NCBI RefSeq assembly: GCF_000968135.1
Contig: NZ_FO538765.1
Span: 682,001-746,000 of the forward strand
From: Magnetospira sp. QH-2
GTDB taxonomy: Bacteria > Pseudomonadota > Alphaproteobacteria > Rhodospirillales > Magnetospiraceae
Reading direction: 5' to 3'
Length of the DNA: 64,000 bases
How positions within the stretch are numbered: the first letter of the stretch is position 1; every line of letters starts with the position of its first letter. This document shows, piece after piece, positions 1 to 8,602 of this stretch. The notes beneath the pieces are model-generated. The model was given only the letters and a program-made list of their open reading frames with translations, had not been told where the DNA came from and ran no database searches. The position numbers were made by a program, and so were the translations under genes.

Positions 1-1
1 C

Positions 2-1393
2 CGCGACCGCCGCGCCGACCTGCGCCAAAAAGCGGCCCGGGCGGAAAGTCGTCTGGCGGCGATCGATGAGACCATTGCCCAGGTGGCGATAGACCTGGGG
101 GATATTGAGACCGATACCGACTCCGCCAAGCAAGAACTGGCCACCGCCGCCGATCCGGAAGCCGGTCGCCGGGAACTGGGCATCCTGCGCGAGGACCTGG
201 GCGAACGCCGCTCGGCGCAGATTGAGGCCCGAGGGCGTCACGATTCCCTGGTCCGCGAGGCCGAGGCCCGCCAAAGGCGTCTGGACGATATCGCCCGCGA
301 GCGCGACTCCTGGAGCCAGCGGCAGGCCGGTGCCGATACCCGCATGGCTGAGTTGGCCGAACGACGTGGCGCCACGGAATCGGCATTGAAGACTTTGGAA
401 ACCCGCCCGGAGGAGATTGCCGCCCAGAAGGAAAAGCTGGCGGCCCAACTAACGGTGACCGAAGAGAAGCGCAAGGTGGCCGCCGACCAATTGGCCGAGG
501 CGGAGAACAAGGCCCGCGATGCCGACCGGGCCCTGCGCGAGGTGGAGGCGGAATTGGCCAAGGCTCGCGAACAACAGGTGCGCGCCGAGGCGGCGGTGGC
601 CCAGGGCAACGAGACTTGCCGCAGCCTGGCCGAGCGGGTGGTGGAAAAGCTCGATTGCCGTCCTGACGATCTGCTCGATCTGTCGGGTATGGACGAATCC
701 AAACCCCTGCCCGATTTGGCGGCGGTGGAAGGGCGGCTGCAACGGCTGCTGCGCGAACGCGACGGCATGGGGCCAGTCAATCTGCGGGCTGAACAGGAAG
801 CCGAGGAACTGACCGAGCAAATGGAGACCCTGGAACGGGAACGCGAGGACCTGTTGGCCGCCATCGAGAAATTGCGCCGGGGAATCGCGGAGTTAAATCG
901 CGAAGGCCGCCAACGGCTGCTGGCCTCGTTCAAGGAGGTGGATCGGCACTTCCAGGATCTGTTTATCCGCCTTTTCGGCGGCGGGCATGCGCATCTGGCC
1001 CTGACCGAGGCCGATGATCCCCTGGAAGCCGGACTGGAAATCATGGCCAGCCCGCCGGGCAAGAAGCTGCAAAACCTGTCGCTGCTGTCCGGTGGCGAAC
1101 AGGCGCTCACGGCCCTGGCCCTGTTGTTTGGTGTATTCCTGACCAATCCGGCACCCATTTGCGTGCTTGATGAGGTGGATGCGCCGCTGGATGATGCCAA
1201 TGTGGACCGGGTTTGCTCCATGCTGGATGAGATGGCCAAGCAAGGCACCACCCGCTTTTTGGTCGTCACCCACCACCGCATGACCATGGCCCGTATGGAC
1301 CGGTTATTCGGCGTCACCATGCAGGAACGCGGAGTCTCCAAGTTGGTCTCCGTTGATCTGCAGAAGGCGGAAGCATTGCGCACTGCGGGATAA
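2..1393 (+). CDS. smc: Chromosome segregation protein SMC, C-terminal part (5' truncated by window)
   Basis: The frame is open from base 2, so the gene begins before the window. SMC proteins are dimeric ATPases that organise and segregate the chromosome. The visible part starts in a long Ala/Glu/Arg/Gln-rich coiled coil (to about base 870) and ends in the C-terminal half of the ABC-type head. The head shows the ABC signature [12 protein letters not shown] near base 1090 and a Walker B stretch ending in [10 protein letters not shown] near 1160-1190, which is the characteristic SMC sequence. The D-loop and the switch histidine (VVTHH, near 1265) are also present. The hinge and N-terminal Walker A must lie upstream. 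It is followed by a 156-bp gap holding a promoter for the ATP synthase genes. Assignment is firm; only the N-terminus is unseen. Confidence 0.95.
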   Translation, partial: RDRRADLRQKAARAESRLAAIDETIAQVAIDLGDIETDTDSAKQELATAADPEAGRRELGILREDLGERRSAQIEARGRHDSLVREAEARQRRLDDIARERDSWSQRQAGADTRMAELAERRGATESALKTLETRPEEIAAQKEKLAAQLTVTEEKRKVAADQLAEAENKARDADRALREVEAELAKAREQQVRAEAAVAQGNETCRSLAERVVEKLDCRPDDLLDLSGMDESKPLPDLAAVEGRLQRLLRERDGMGPVNLRAEQEAEELTEQMETLEREREDLLAAIEKLRRGIAELNREGRQRLLASFKEVDRHFQDLFIRLFGGGHAHLALTEADDPLEAGLEIMASPPGKKLQNLSLLSGGEQALTALALLFGVFLTNPAPICVLDEVDAPLDDANVDRVCSMLDEMAKQGTTRFLVVTHHRMTMARMDRLFGVTMQERGVSKLVSVDLQKAEALRTAG

Positions 1394-1453
1394 AGTCCGG
1401 TTTTCGTCTATTTTTGCTTTATTTATCATGTAGTTAATGTGGGGGCTTTGCTC

Positions 1454-1482
1454 TTGACAGCCCGTGGGGGGGTCGGTATTGT
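1454..1482 (+). promoter_or_regulatory. Sigma70-type promoter for the F0 ATP synthase operon
   Basis: TTGACA at 1454-1459 is a perfect -35 hexamer. A 17-base spacer separates it from TATTGT at 1477-1482 (4 of 6 matches to TATAAT). A start point near 1489 would leave a leader of about 60 nt before atpI. It sits in the only sizeable gap between smc and atpI. Promoter function is inferred from the motif only. Confidence 0.65.
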
Positions 1483-1549
1483 CCGAAAAAGTGTTACGGC
1501 GTAGCGAATTGTTTTCCATTGGGGGTGCCCCGCAAGGACTGAGGGCCGG

Positions 1550-1945
1550 ATGGTCCAAGACCCGGAAGATCAGCCACTTAAGGATCTGGATGCGCGTCTG
1601 AATAAGGCAATGGCCGACCGAGGCCTAACGCCGGAAACGGATGAAACCCAATCCTCGTTGCCACCGCGACCGTCCGATATGGGCATGGGTATGCGGATCG
1701 GGGCTGAAATCCTGGTGGGACCTTTGGTCGGTGCCTGGATCGGTTGGTATCTCGATGGATGGCTGGAGACCCGGCCCCTGTTGATGATTATCCTGCTGTT
1801 TGCCGGTGGGGCGGCCGGGTTGATGAATGTATATCGAGTGGTCAACGGCCATGGCATGGCGGTGGGCTACAAAAAGAAAGAAGACGACTCCCGGGCGGAT
1901 GTGCAAAGCTCTTCCAGGGATAATGAGAACACAGACAGAGAATAG
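1550..1945 (+). CDS. atpI: ATP synthase protein I (AtpI)
   Basis: 131-residue membrane protein at the head of the F0 operon. AtpI assists assembly of the c-ring in the cytoplasmic membrane and may take part in Mg2+ handling; it is not part of the finished enzyme. The N-terminal 45 residues are polar and acidic. Two hydrophobic helices follow (about 50-68 and 76-94) with the glycine-rich pattern GAEILVGPLVGAWIGWYLDG typical of the AtpI family, then a polar tail. The ATG at 1550 follows a GAGGG/AAGGA purine stretch. The gene is 12 bp upstream of atpB, so they are probably co-transcribed. Confidence 0.88.
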   Translation: MVQDPEDQPLKDLDARLNKAMADRGLTPETDETQSSLPPRPSDMGMGMRIGAEILVGPLVGAWIGWYLDGWLETRPLLMIILLFAGGAAGLMNVYRVVNGHGMAVGYKKKEDDSRADVQSSSRDNENTDRE

Positions 1946-1957
1946 GCGGTTAAGAAC

Positions 1958-2683
1958 GTGGCAAATCCTCTTGCTCAATTCGAAATCAAGCCCATCGTTC
2001 CTCTGGAAATTGGCGGCATTGATGCCAGCCTGACCAACTCGGGCCTGTTCATGATCATCGTCGTGCTGGCCGCGACCTTGTTCTTGACCCTGTCCATGCG
2101 CGGTCGCTCGCTGGTGCCGACCCGGTGGCAGTCCCTGGCGGAAATCTGTTACGAATTCATCGCCAATATGGTCCGCGACAATGTGGGCAACGAAGGACGC
2201 CGGTTCTTCCCATTTATTTTTACCCTGTTCATGTTCGTGCTGTTTGCCAACATGATCGGCATGATCCCTTACAGCTTTACCGTCACCAGCCATCTGGTCA
2301 TCACCTTCATCATGGCGGCCTTCGTGTTTGTCGGCGTGACCTTGATCGGGTTGGTCAAGCATGGCCTTGGGTTTTTCTCCTTGTTCCTGCCCCATGGCAC
2401 GCCCTGGTACGTGATCCCGCTGCTGGTGCCCATTGAGGTCCTGTCCTATTTCATTCGCCCTGTCAGCCTGTCCTTCCGGCTGTTCGCCAACATGACCGCT
2501 GGGCATACCCTTTTGAAGGTATTTGCCGGGTTCGTGGTGCCGCTGGGCTTTATCGGTGGGTGGATGCCGCTGGCTTTTGTCGGCGCCCTGACCGGTTTGG
2601 AAATTATCATTGCCTTTCTTCAAGCTTACGTCTTTACCATCCTCTCCTGCATCTATCTGAATGATGCCCTGCATCTGCACTGA
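1958..2683 (+). CDS. atpB: F0F1 ATP synthase subunit a
   Basis: 241-residue integral membrane subunit that forms the proton half-channels against the c-ring. It starts at GTG (1958) right after atpI. Several transmembrane segments are visible (about 28-47, 85-105, 113-133, 150-170, 185-235). The family motif SLSFRLFANMTAGH contains the essential arginine at residue 174, and the C-terminal helix has the usual ALTGLEIIIAFLQAYVF pattern. Length is normal for an alphaproteobacterial subunit a. F1 genes are absent here, as is usual in this class, where F0 and F1 operons are separate. Confidence 0.97.
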   Translation: MANPLAQFEIKPIVPLEIGGIDASLTNSGLFMIIVVLAATLFLTLSMRGRSLVPTRWQSLAEICYEFIANMVRDNVGNEGRRFFPFIFTLFMFVLFANMIGMIPYSFTVTSHLVITFIMAAFVFVGVTLIGLVKHGLGFFSLFLPHGTPWYVIPLLVPIEVLSYFIRPVSLSFRLFANMTAGHTLLKVFAGFVVPLGFIGGWMPLAFVGALTGLEIIIAFLQAYVFTILSCIYLNDALHLH

Positions 2684-2754
2684 GGAAACCCCGGGCGTTT
2701 GCCACTCGTAACAACCGACTTAGAACTGACTTACCGACAAAGAGGAATTGAACC

Positions 2755-2979
2755 ATGGAAGTAGAAGCTGCGAAGATGATTGGTGCCGGTCTGGCCGTGA
2801 TCGGTCTTGGGGGCGTTGGCGCCGGTATCGGCAACGTGTTCGCCACCTACATCGCTTCGGTCGCTCGCAACCCGGCCGCCGCCGCTCAGGTCGGCACCGA
2901 AAAGTGGATCGGCTTTGCCTTGGTCGAAGCCATTGGCCTATTCGCGCTGGTGGTTTCCCTGGTGTTGCTGTTCACCTGA
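2755..2979 (+). CDS. atpE: F0F1 ATP synthase subunit c
   Basis: 74-residue hairpin of two transmembrane helices that forms the rotor ring. The first helix is glycine-rich (GAGLAVIGLGGVGAGIG, residues 10-26). The polar loop carries RNPAA (38-42). The second helix holds the proton-carrying carboxylate Glu58 in the sequence VEAIGLFAL. A GAGG Shine-Dalgarno sequence lies about 8 bases before the ATG. Glutamate with no extra sodium-ligand residues suggests H+ coupling; that is inference. It sits between atpB and the b-type subunits, the standard order. Confidence 0.97.
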   Translation: MEVEAAKMIGAGLAVIGLGGVGAGIGNVFATYIASVARNPAAAAQVGTEKWIGFALVEAIGLFALVVSLVLLFT

Positions 2980-3098
2980 TTTCGGTCGGAACGCTGGACC
3001 CGGCGCTGCCCTTTCGGGGCAGGCGGGTCTGTGCGATCCGTTGATTTTGAAATCAGTGGCGGGGAAGTATCTCCGTAAACAACCGTGAGAGCGCTGTT

Positions 3099-3590
3099 AT
3101 GCCTCAATTTGATCCGACCTATTTCTCCTCCCAGGCAATCTGGCTGATCATTACCTTCGGCATCTTCTATTTGCTGATGGTGAAACTGGCTCTGCCCCGC
3201 ATCGGCGAGATCCTCGACGAACGGCAAAGCAAGATCGACGCCGACCTGAAAAGCGCCGAACAGGCCAAGGCCGAAGCGGAGGCCGCGGCCGGATCCTATG
3301 AGTTGGTGCTGGCGGAGGCCCGGTCGGAAGCCCAGGCTAATTTCCGCGTTGTCAATGCGGAGGTTTCCGAAAAGGCCGCCGTTCAGGATGCCGCCTTGCG
3401 GGAGCGTCTGTCTGGTGAAATCGCCGAGGCGGAAGGCCGGATCGATAAATTGAAGCAAGACGCGGTGGCCAAGATCGCCGGTGTGGCGGCAGAGGTCTCC
3501 CAAGCCGTGGTTCAGCGTCTGGCCGGTATCGACGTGACCCAAAAAGTCGCCGAGGCCGCGGTTACGAAAGTCATGAAGGAGCGGTCCTGA
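3099..3590 (+). CDS. atpF': F0F1 ATP synthase subunit b' (b-prime)
   Basis: 163-residue peripheral-stalk subunit. One N-terminal membrane helix (about 12-30, IWLIITFGIFYLLMVKLALP) is followed by a long Ala/Glu/Lys-rich helix that dimerises with subunit b and reaches to F1. Paired b' and b genes are typical of alphaproteobacteria and phototrophs, and the motif LPRIGEILDERQSKI after the membrane helix is the family hallmark. It ends 1 base before atpF, so translation is likely coupled. Confidence 0.93.
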   Translation: MPQFDPTYFSSQAIWLIITFGIFYLLMVKLALPRIGEILDERQSKIDADLKSAEQAKAEAEAAAGSYELVLAEARSEAQANFRVVNAEVSEKAAVQDAALRERLSGEIAEAEGRIDKLKQDAVAKIAGVAAEVSQAVVQRLAGIDVTQKVAEAAVTKVMKERS

Positions 3591-3591
3591 G

Positions 3592-4131
3592 ATGCTTGCA
3601 CAAGCTGCCAACGCCGCTGAAGGGGCTGCCCAGCACGGGGAGGCCGCCTTCTATACCGATCCCACCTTTTGGGTGTTCGTCTCCTTCGTGATTTTTGTCG
3701 CGGTGGCGGGCAAGACCATCTTCCGGGTGGCAACCATTGCCCTGGACGATCGGGCCGAGACCATTCGCAAACAGCTCGATGAGGCCGAGCAACTGCGGCG
3801 CGAAGCCAAGGAAATGCTGGCCGGTTATCAGCGCAAGCAGCGTGAAGCGACCGAGGAAGCCGAGCAGATCGTTGCCCGGGCCAAGGCCGAGGCCGAACGC
3901 ATCCGTGCCCGCGCCGAAGAAGATCTGGAATCCACCGTCGAGCGCCGCGAGCAGCAAGCCAAGGATCGAATCGCCCAGGCCGAAACAAAAGCTCTGGCCG
4001 AGGTCCAAGCCATGGCGACCGACGTGGCTATGACCGCTGCCAAGGCTTTGATCGTTAAAAACTTGAAAGCCACCGGCGCCAACAAGCTGGTGGAAGAGGC
4101 GATCTCGGAACTGGGTGACAATCTGCACTGA
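3592..4131 (+). CDS. atpF: F0F1 ATP synthase subunit b
   Basis: 179-residue peripheral-stalk subunit, partner of the b' subunit directly upstream. A membrane helix at about residues 24-42 (FWVFVSFVIFVAVAGKTIF) is followed by a continuous charged coiled coil. The sequence LDDRAETIRKQLDEAEQLRREA after the membrane segment is typical of subunit b. This is the last gene of the F0 operon; a strong hairpin with a T-run follows 22 bases later. Confidence 0.94.
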   Translation: MLAQAANAAEGAAQHGEAAFYTDPTFWVFVSFVIFVAVAGKTIFRVATIALDDRAETIRKQLDEAEQLRREAKEMLAGYQRKQREATEEAEQIVARAKAEAERIRARAEEDLESTVERREQQAKDRIAQAETKALAEVQAMATDVAMTAAKALIVKNLKATGANKLVEEAISELGDNLH

Positions 4132-4152
4132 CCGGGATTTAGAGAACCATCC

Positions 4153-4190
4153 AAAGGGACAGGCCAAGGAGTTGGCGGGTCCCTTTTTTT
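4153..4190 (+). terminator. Rho-independent terminator of the F0 operon
   Basis: AAAGGGAC (4153-4160) can pair with GTCCCTTT (4179-4186), and the 3' arm runs into a stretch of seven or more T. It lies 22 bases after the atpF stop codon, in the right place and orientation to end the atpIBEF'F transcript. Confidence 0.8.
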
Positions 4191-4206
4191 GTGCCTTTTC
4201 TCTGAC

Positions 4207-4220
4207 TTGATCCGTGTCAA
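4207..4220 (+). promoter_or_regulatory. FNR/FixK-type site upstream of bacteriohemerythrin
   Basis: TTGAT-CCGT-GTCAA matches the FNR/Anr/FixK consensus TTGAT-N4-ATCAA at 9 of 10 positions and is a perfect TTGA-N6-TCAA. It is about 90 bp upstream of an oxygen-binding hemerythrin gene, a sensible target for an anaerobic regulator. The site is seen; the regulation is inferred. Confidence 0.55.
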
Positions 4221-4310
4221 GGTAACAGAGGGGTAAACGTCTCGATACTATTAAACGGATCGGAGGATTCGGGACCTATCCCAAGGAGCTGGGGTGCGCG
4301 GGAGGCGCCG

Positions 4311-4727
4311 ATGCCACGATTTGTCTGGAAAGATGATTACAAGATTGGTGATGCGTTCATCGACCAGCATCATCGCCAGCTGATCGAATTGGGTAATTAT
4401 CTCCACAAGGCGGTGCATGAACAGAAAGATCTGTTGATCCTCCAAGATGCTTTCAACGCCCTGCTGCTCTATACCCAAACCCATTTTCGTGCCGAGGAGG
4501 AATACTTCGACTCCCTAGGCTGTCCCATCATGGAGGAACACAAAAAGCTGCACCGGGAGCTGGAGGAAGAAGCTCAAAGCCTTTGCCGCCAAAACCACGC
4601 CGGATTCCAAGAAATGATCGGCCCGACCCTGGAAAACTGGATGGAAACCCGTTTGGTTCGTCACATGGTGGTGGAGGACAAGAAATTGGCCGAAGCCGTG
4701 GAGAATTCGTTTCTCGATCTGTTATAG
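4311..4727 (+). CDS. Bacteriohemerythrin
   Basis: 138-residue non-heme diiron protein that binds O2 reversibly in the cytoplasm. All expected iron ligands can be placed: His21 (in DQHHRQL), His58 and Glu62 (HFRAEE), His77 and His81 (HKKLH), and His118 and Asp123 (HMVVED). Length and spacing fit a single-domain bacteriohemerythrin used for oxygen storage, delivery or sensing. The gene stands alone, after the F0 terminator and an FNR-like box at 4207, which suggests induction at low oxygen. A weak match to a signalling role is possible, but no extra domain is present. Confidence 0.93.
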   Translation: MPRFVWKDDYKIGDAFIDQHHRQLIELGNYLHKAVHEQKDLLILQDAFNALLLYTQTHFRAEEEYFDSLGCPIMEEHKKLHRELEEEAQSLCRQNHAGFQEMIGPTLENWMETRLVRHMVVEDKKLAEAVENSFLDLL

Positions 4728-4793
4728 GATGCCTGTTGCCATAGCGGCCCGGGGGTGGCATTAGGGGCGCTTGTCCCTTCATGGAGATGCCCC

Positions 4794-6611
4794 TTGGCCC
4801 CCCCCCTCTTGATCCTACGCGACATCCGTCTCGGCTTTGGCGGCGTTCCGCTGTTCGATGGGGTGGAGATGTCCATCTCCAAGGGGGAGCGCATCAGTTT
4901 GGTGGGCCGCAACGGCTGTGGCAAATCCACGTTGATGAAGGTTATTGCCGGGCTCATGGAGCCCGATGCGGGCGAAGTGTTCCGTCAGCCGGGCCTGCAT
5001 GTGACCTATTTGGTTCAGGAACCGGACCTGTCCGGTTTTGCCACGGTGTTGGACTATGTGGTTGATGGCCTGCCCCATCATTCAGCGGAAGATGCCCATA
5101 TTGTCGAGCCCTGGCTGGAAGATCTGAAACTCGATGGGGCGCAGGCCACGACCAGCCTTTCCGGTGGGGAGCGCCGTCGCGCCGCCCTGGCGCGGGGCTT
5201 GGTCAGCGAGCCCGATATCTTGTTGCTCGACGAGCCCACCAACCACCTTGACCTCAACGCCATCCAATGGCTCGAAGATGTCTTGGGCCGCTTCAAGGGT
5301 GCCTTTGTCACCATCAGCCATGATCGGGCCTTTTTGAATTTGCTGACTCGGGCGGTTCTGTGGCTGGACCGGGGGCGGGTGCGGCGATTGGACAAAGGCT
5401 TTGCCCATTTCGAGGAATGGTCCGACACCATCATGGAACAAGAAGCGGTGGAGCGGCACAAACTCGATAAGCTGATCGCCGAAGAGACACGCTGGTCCCA
5501 TCAGGGAATCTCCGCGCGTCGCAAACGCAACCAGGGGCGCCTGCGACGGCTCCAAAGCCTGCGCAGCGAACGCGCCCAGCAAATTGATAAAACCGGCTCG
5601 GTCAAACTGGAAACGGAGAAAACCGAAAGTTCCGGCAAGCTGGTGGTGGAAGTGGAAGGCCTCCGCAAGGCCTATGGAGATCGGGTGATCGTCAAGGATT
5701 TCGCCACCCGCATCCTGCGGGGCGACAAGGTGGGAATCATCGGACCCAATGGGGCGGGCAAGTCCACCTTGTTGAAAATGCTCACCGGTGACCTAAAGCC
5801 GGATGAAGGGCATGTGCGATTGGGCACCAATTTGGAAACCCTTTACTTGGATCAGAACCGCGACAGCCTGGACCCGGACAAAAGCCTGTGGGACACCCTT
5901 TGCGAACGAGGCGGCGATATGGTGATGGTTCAAGGCCGCCAGCGCCATGTGGTGGCTTATCTGAAGGACTTCCTGTTCGACGAGAAGCAGGCGCGTGGTC
6001 CGGTCAATGCCCTGTCTGGCGGCGAGCGCAATCGTTTGGTGCTCGCCAAAGCGCTGACCAGACCCTGCAATTTCCTGATTCTGGATGAACCGACCAACGA
6101 TCTGGATATCGATACGCTGGATCTGTTGCAGGAAATGTTGGCCGACTTCGAGGGCACTTTGCTGCTGGTCAGCCATGATCGGGATTTTCTCGATCGAATT
6201 GTCACATCGACCATTGTTCTGGAGGGCGATGGCAGTGTTGAAGAATACCCGGGCGGTTATTCCGACTACCAACGTCAAAGACAGGCCCGGGAACAAGGGC
6301 CGGTCAGGAAAGAAGCCCCGACCAAGCGCACGGGGGAAAAGCCAGCCGCGGACCGCAAGGCCACCAAGCTGAGCTACAAACAGGAACGGGCGCTCAAGGA
6401 ACTCCCGAAACGGATAGATCGATTGCAAATGGAAATCACCCAAATTCATGAGCAACTCGAGGATCCAGAGTTTTATCAGCGCGATCCTGAACAATTCTCA
6501 AAAACAACGAACCTCGTTGCGGATAAAGAAAAAGAACTTGGCCAATGTGAAGAAGAATGGCTTGAACTGGAGATTCTGCGCGAATCCTTGGCCAGTGAAC
6601 GAAATACATGA
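4794..6611 (+). CDS. uup: ABC-F family ATPase, Uup-like
   Basis: Soluble protein of about 605 residues with two ABC ATPase domains and no membrane segment, as in ABC-F proteins, which act on ribosomes (Uup is linked to ribosome function and to fewer transposon excision events). The first domain has Walker A GRNGCGKST, signature LSGGERRRAALARGL and LLLDEPTNHLDL. The second has GPNGAGKST, LSGGERNRLVLAKAL and LILDEPTNDLDI. A lysine-rich linker and a C-terminal coiled coil (last ~80 residues) match the Uup C-terminal DNA-binding arm. I prefer the TTG at 4794 because the protein then starts MAPPLLILRDIRL, the usual family start, with GGAG 7 bases upstream. A GTG at 4755 would add 13 unusual residues. 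Confidence 0.87.
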   Translation: MAPPLLILRDIRLGFGGVPLFDGVEMSISKGERISLVGRNGCGKSTLMKVIAGLMEPDAGEVFRQPGLHVTYLVQEPDLSGFATVLDYVVDGLPHHSAEDAHIVEPWLEDLKLDGAQATTSLSGGERRRAALARGLVSEPDILLLDEPTNHLDLNAIQWLEDVLGRFKGAFVTISHDRAFLNLLTRAVLWLDRGRVRRLDKGFAHFEEWSDTIMEQEAVERHKLDKLIAEETRWSHQGISARRKRNQGRLRRLQSLRSERAQQIDKTGSVKLETEKTESSGKLVVEVEGLRKAYGDRVIVKDFATRILRGDKVGIIGPNGAGKSTLLKMLTGDLKPDEGHVRLGTNLETLYLDQNRDSLDPDKSLWDTLCERGGDMVMVQGRQRHVVAYLKDFLFDEKQARGPVNALSGGERNRLVLAKALTRPCNFLILDEPTNDLDIDTLDLLQEMLADFEGTLLLVSHDRDFLDRIVTSTIVLEGDGSVEEYPGGYSDYQRQRQAREQGPVRKEAPTKRTGEKPAADRKATKLSYKQERALKELPKRIDRLQMEITQIHEQLEDPEFYQRDPEQFSKTTNLVADKEKELGQCEEEWLELEILRESLASERNT

Positions 6612-6862
6612 TTTGCGAGATCTGTCATCTATCATCCTTTTGGGTAAGTTTTTCCTTTATTCCACTCAAATGATTCGATAAAACTGCTTTACACGGGTGA
6701 AGGCTGTCAGACGTGATCGGTGCACCGCGATGGCTTGAATTTGTTGGAAATTAGGGCGGGGTTAACCCGACGGGTCCATGATCACCCTGGGAACTTTTTT
6801 CGGGCACGAATGATGTCGCGAACCATTGGGGATGGGGCTGAAGCGTCATGACGGGTCAATAG

Positions 6863-8602
6863 ATGGCCAAAGGTCGTCGGAAAACCACACGCCTAAGCAA
6901 ATTCGGTGGGCTGATGAGCGCCTTTCCGGAACTCTTCATGTCGTCCCTGTTTCTTAATGTTTTGTCCTTGGCTCTCCCGTTGGCGCTGTTGCAGGTCTAT
7001 GACCGTATCGTGCCCAACAGCTCCCGCGGCACGCTGGTGATGCTGATTTTCGGGGTGCTGACAGCCCTGTTTTTGGAATCCCTTCTGCGCATTGCCCGTT
7101 CTTCCATCACCGGGTGGATTGGCGCCCGCTTCGAACATCGGGCCGGTTGCGCCGCCTTTGATCACATGCTGGGGACCAGCTTGCAGGAATTCGAGCGCGT
7201 CGGGTCCGGCGTGCAGTTGGAGCGCATCAGTTCCCTGCGCACCGTAAAGGAATTCTACGCCGGCCAGGCGGTTACCGCTGTTCTTGATCTTCCGTTCGCT
7301 TTCTTTTTCCTGGCCTTGATATGGATGCTTGGCGGATATCTGGTATGGGTGCCGGCCACCACATTGGCTCTGTTCGCGCTGGTCACCGTCTTCAAGTCCA
7401 GCAGTTTGAAAAAGGCCATCGACAACTACACCCAGGCCCGTGACCGAAGGCTGAATTTCACCATCGAGGTCCTGGGTGGCGTCCATTCGGTCAAGTCCAT
7501 GGCCATGGAAGCCCTGATGCTCCGGCGCTATTCACGGCTGCAGGAAACCACTGCCGAGGCCGACTACCGAGTGGCCTTGGAAAACGCCTCGGCCATGAGC
7601 ACCGGTGTGTTCTTTTCGCAATTGACCATGATCGGCGTGGCGGCCTTTGGCGCCACCATGGTGGTGGACAATCTGATCACCGTTGGTGTGCTGGCATCTT
7701 GTACATTGTTGTCAGGCAGAGCCTTGCAACCGCTTCAACGGGCCGTGGGGCTTTGGACCCGGTTCCAGACCGTGAGCCTGGCCCGCAAGCGGTTGAAGGA
7801 AATTTTCAAGCTGCCCCTAGACGAAGAGCCGGAAAACGTCAATCGCGAACCCATCGAAGGTGCATTGGAAATGCGCCATGTGAAGTTCAAGTTTGCCGAC
7901 GATCTGCCGGAGATCATGACCGACATCAACCTGGATGTTTTGCCCGGTGAATGCGTCGGCATCGCCGGTTCCAACAGCAGCGGTAAATCGACCCTGCTCG
8001 GCCTGATGACGGGTGCCTTGCGCCCCACCGAAGGCGAGGTGCTCATCGATGGTATTCCGCTGACGCAGCACGATCCCTATGTGCTCAAGCATGGGGGCAT
8101 CGCCTATTTGCCGCAGGAAGGCGAACTGTTTCAGGGTACTATTCTCGACAACCTGACCATGTTCCGGCTGGAGCTGGTGGACGAGGCCATCGAGGTGGCC
8201 AATATGCTGGGTCTGGATGAAGTGGTGGCCAACCTGCCTTTCGGGTTTGATACGCGGGTCGGAGATGCGGCATATGAATCCCTGCCACGGGGCATCCGCC
8301 AACGGATTGCCATCGCCCGGGCCTTGGTGGGGCAGCCGAAGATCGTTCTGTTCGACGAAGCCAATACGGCGGTGGATGGCACCGGCGACGCCTATTTGCG
8401 TCTGACCTTGGAGCGGTTGAAGGGGGTCTGCACCCTGATCCTGGTGACGCCGCGACCGTCGTTGTTGCGCTTGGCCAACAGGGCATTCGATCTCAAGGAC
8501 GGCACGTTGGTACCGCGCGACATGTCGGCGCCGCGAGGCGCCAAGCCGGGCGGTGGCGGCGCGATCGCGAAGCCTGCGGCAGCGGCGGAGAAATCGGCAT
8601 GA
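6863..8602 (+). CDS. Type I secretion ABC exporter subunit 1 (degenerate signature and H-loop)
   Basis: 579-residue fused permease-ATPase of the PrtD/HlyB type, located in the inner membrane. Residues about 20-310 hold the six-helix exporter domain. The ATPase domain has a normal Walker A (GSNSSGKST, 369-377) and Walker B (LFDE, Asp498-Glu499), but the ABC signature is LPRGI (474-478) instead of LSGGQ, and the switch histidine is replaced by Pro530 (VTPRPS). No C39-like domain precedes the membrane part. The last 30 residues are Gly/Ala-rich. It overlaps the next exporter gene by 4 bp (ATGA), so the two are translationally coupled and likely form a heterodimer. The export cargo is presumably the giant protein downstream. 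Confidence 0.9.
   Translation: MAKGRRKTTRLSKFGGLMSAFPELFMSSLFLNVLSLALPLALLQVYDRIVPNSSRGTLVMLIFGVLTALFLESLLRIARSSITGWIGARFEHRAGCAAFDHMLGTSLQEFERVGSGVQLERISSLRTVKEFYAGQAVTAVLDLPFAFFFLALIWMLGGYLVWVPATTLALFALVTVFKSSSLKKAIDNYTQARDRRLNFTIEVLGGVHSVKSMAMEALMLRRYSRLQETTAEADYRVALENASAMSTGVFFSQLTMIGVAAFGATMVVDNLITVGVLASCTLLSGRALQPLQRAVGLWTRFQTVSLARKRLKEIFKLPLDEEPENVNREPIEGALEMRHVKFKFADDLPEIMTDINLDVLPGECVGIAGSNSSGKSTLLGLMTGALRPTEGEVLIDGIPLTQHDPYVLKHGGIAYLPQEGELFQGTILDNLTMFRLELVDEAIEVANMLGLDEVVANLPFGFDTRVGDAAYESLPRGIRQRIAIARALVGQPKIVLFDEANTAVDGTGDAYLRLTLERLKGVCTLILVTPRPSLLRLANRAFDLKDGTLVPRDMSAPRGAKPGGGGAIAKPAAAAEKSA

Noticed and set aside
238-1383. Long minus-strand frame opposite smc
   Set aside because: Ser/Arg-rich translation typical of antisense GC-rich DNA; the plus-strand SMC motifs are clear.
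1625-2680. Minus-strand frame opposite atpI and atpB
   Set aside because: Gln/His/Gly/Asp-rich nonsense product; the sense strand encodes well-conserved subunits.
6612-6862. Promoter for the T1SS genes in the gap after uup
   Set aside because: No -35/-10 pair stood out; the gap is 251 bp of mixed sequence, so no site is claimed.
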